This document shows, piece by piece, positions 6,067 to 6,456 of a DNA stretch of 6,456 nucleotides. Location of the stretch: contig JASHQN010000005.1 of the NCBI GenBank assembly GCA_030039135.1, positions 1 to 6,456 of the forward strand, in the 5' to 3' direction. Position 1 is the stretch's first letter, and every line of letters starts with the position of its first letter. Both the position numbers and the translations under genes were made by a program. The stretch comes from Thermoplasmata archaeon. Its GTDB lineage: Archaea > Thermoplasmatota > Thermoplasmata > Lutacidiplasmatales > UBA184. The notes under the pieces were generated by a model that was not told the origin of the DNA, made no database searches, and saw only the letters and a list, made by a program, of their open reading frames with translations.

Positions 6067-6456
6067 TCAGCGCAGGCGGCCGAGCCCACCCAGGCCGAAC
6101 AGTGCGTCCTCGATCGATTCCTCGAGCCGCGCCGTGACTCCGCTCACGATCGAACCGGAACCCCCGGTCAGGAGTCGGTCGAGAAGCGGACGGGGTGGTG
6201 CGAGCCGGATCGTCTTACGGGCCGGGACGCCCGTTGCGCGACTCAGCTCTTCGAGCGCCACCTGCCGGTCGCCGAGGGCGTCGACGAGTCCGAGCTGGAG
6301 CGCGCGCGAACCGCTCCAGAACTCTCCCGTCGCAAGCGCACGGATCTCCTCGAGAGGTCGCTTGCGTTCGCGAGCGACGACCCCGACGAACTGGTCGTAG
6401 CTTTCCTGAGCGACCGCGAGGACCTTCGCCCGTTCCGCGTCGTTGAGCGGCCGGTA
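6067..6456 (-). CDS. sppA: Signal peptide peptidase SppA (S49 family), C-terminal part only
   Basis: 129 residues plus the stop are visible; the gene starts beyond the right edge. SppA is a membrane-anchored serine protease that degrades leftover signal peptides, with a Ser/Lys dyad. The visible part begins with YRPLNDAERAKV (compare the family 'spfR.lt.eE'), then YDQFVGVVARERKRPLEEI and GEFWSGSRALQLGLVDALGD (44-63), which matches the conserved end of the S49 fold where 'a...GLvD.lG' is nearly invariant. The catalytic Lys is expected just upstream of the window edge and the Ser further still, so activity cannot be judged. A C-terminal extension of about 65 residues follows. It contains a Pro/Leu-rich stretch (APPRPLLDRLL) and ends in a Gly/Leu-rich tail. 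It lies upstream of, and on the same strand as, Sec61-beta. Confidence 0.9.
   Translation of the reverse strand, partial: YRPLNDAERAKVLAVAQESYDQFVGVVARERKRPLEEIRALATGEFWSGSRALQLGLVDALGDRQVALEELSRATGVPARKTIRLAPPRPLLDRLLTGGSGSIVSGVTARLEESIEDALFGLGGLGRLR

Overview
The window looks archaeal and is very GC-rich, with strong G/C at third codon positions. Three genes point to archaea: a 4-demethylwyosine synthase (TYW1, stand-alone radical-SAM form), a 53-residue Sec61-beta translocon subunit, and a small archaeal-type winged-helix protein. TATA-like boxes lie about 24-31 bases upstream of the chosen starts, suggesting leaderless or very short-leader transcripts. A high-GC, uncultured Thermoplasmatota/Euryarchaeota lineage is my best guess, but it rests on gene content and style only; there is no rRNA or marker phylogeny here.

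Layout from left to right. (1) A minus-strand family 5 uracil-DNA glycosylase (UDGb) runs off the left edge. (2) Divergent from it is a plus-strand pair: a 405-residue beta-solenoid protein of bactofilin/halofilin type built from 17-residue rungs, then a small winged-helix protein 17 bases downstream. (3) A minus-strand single-domain rhodanese converges on that pair. (4) Divergent from the rhodanese is a two-gene ABC-2 type exporter operon (ATPase, then a six-helix permease after a 4-base gap). (5) TYW1 follows on the plus strand and overlaps the end of the convergent minus-strand Sec61-beta gene by 8 bases. (6) Upstream of Sec61-beta on the minus strand lies the C-terminal part of an S49-family signal peptide peptidase (SppA), which runs off the right edge.

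Most genes are housekeeping: DNA repair of deaminated cytosine, wyosine modification of tRNA-Phe, and protein export plus signal-peptide clean-up. The least explained part is the beta-solenoid/winged-helix pair at 763-2330. It could be an archaeal polymer-forming scaffold with an attached regulator. No mobile element, CRISPR array, tRNA or rRNA was seen. No gap between called genes exceeds about 170 bases.
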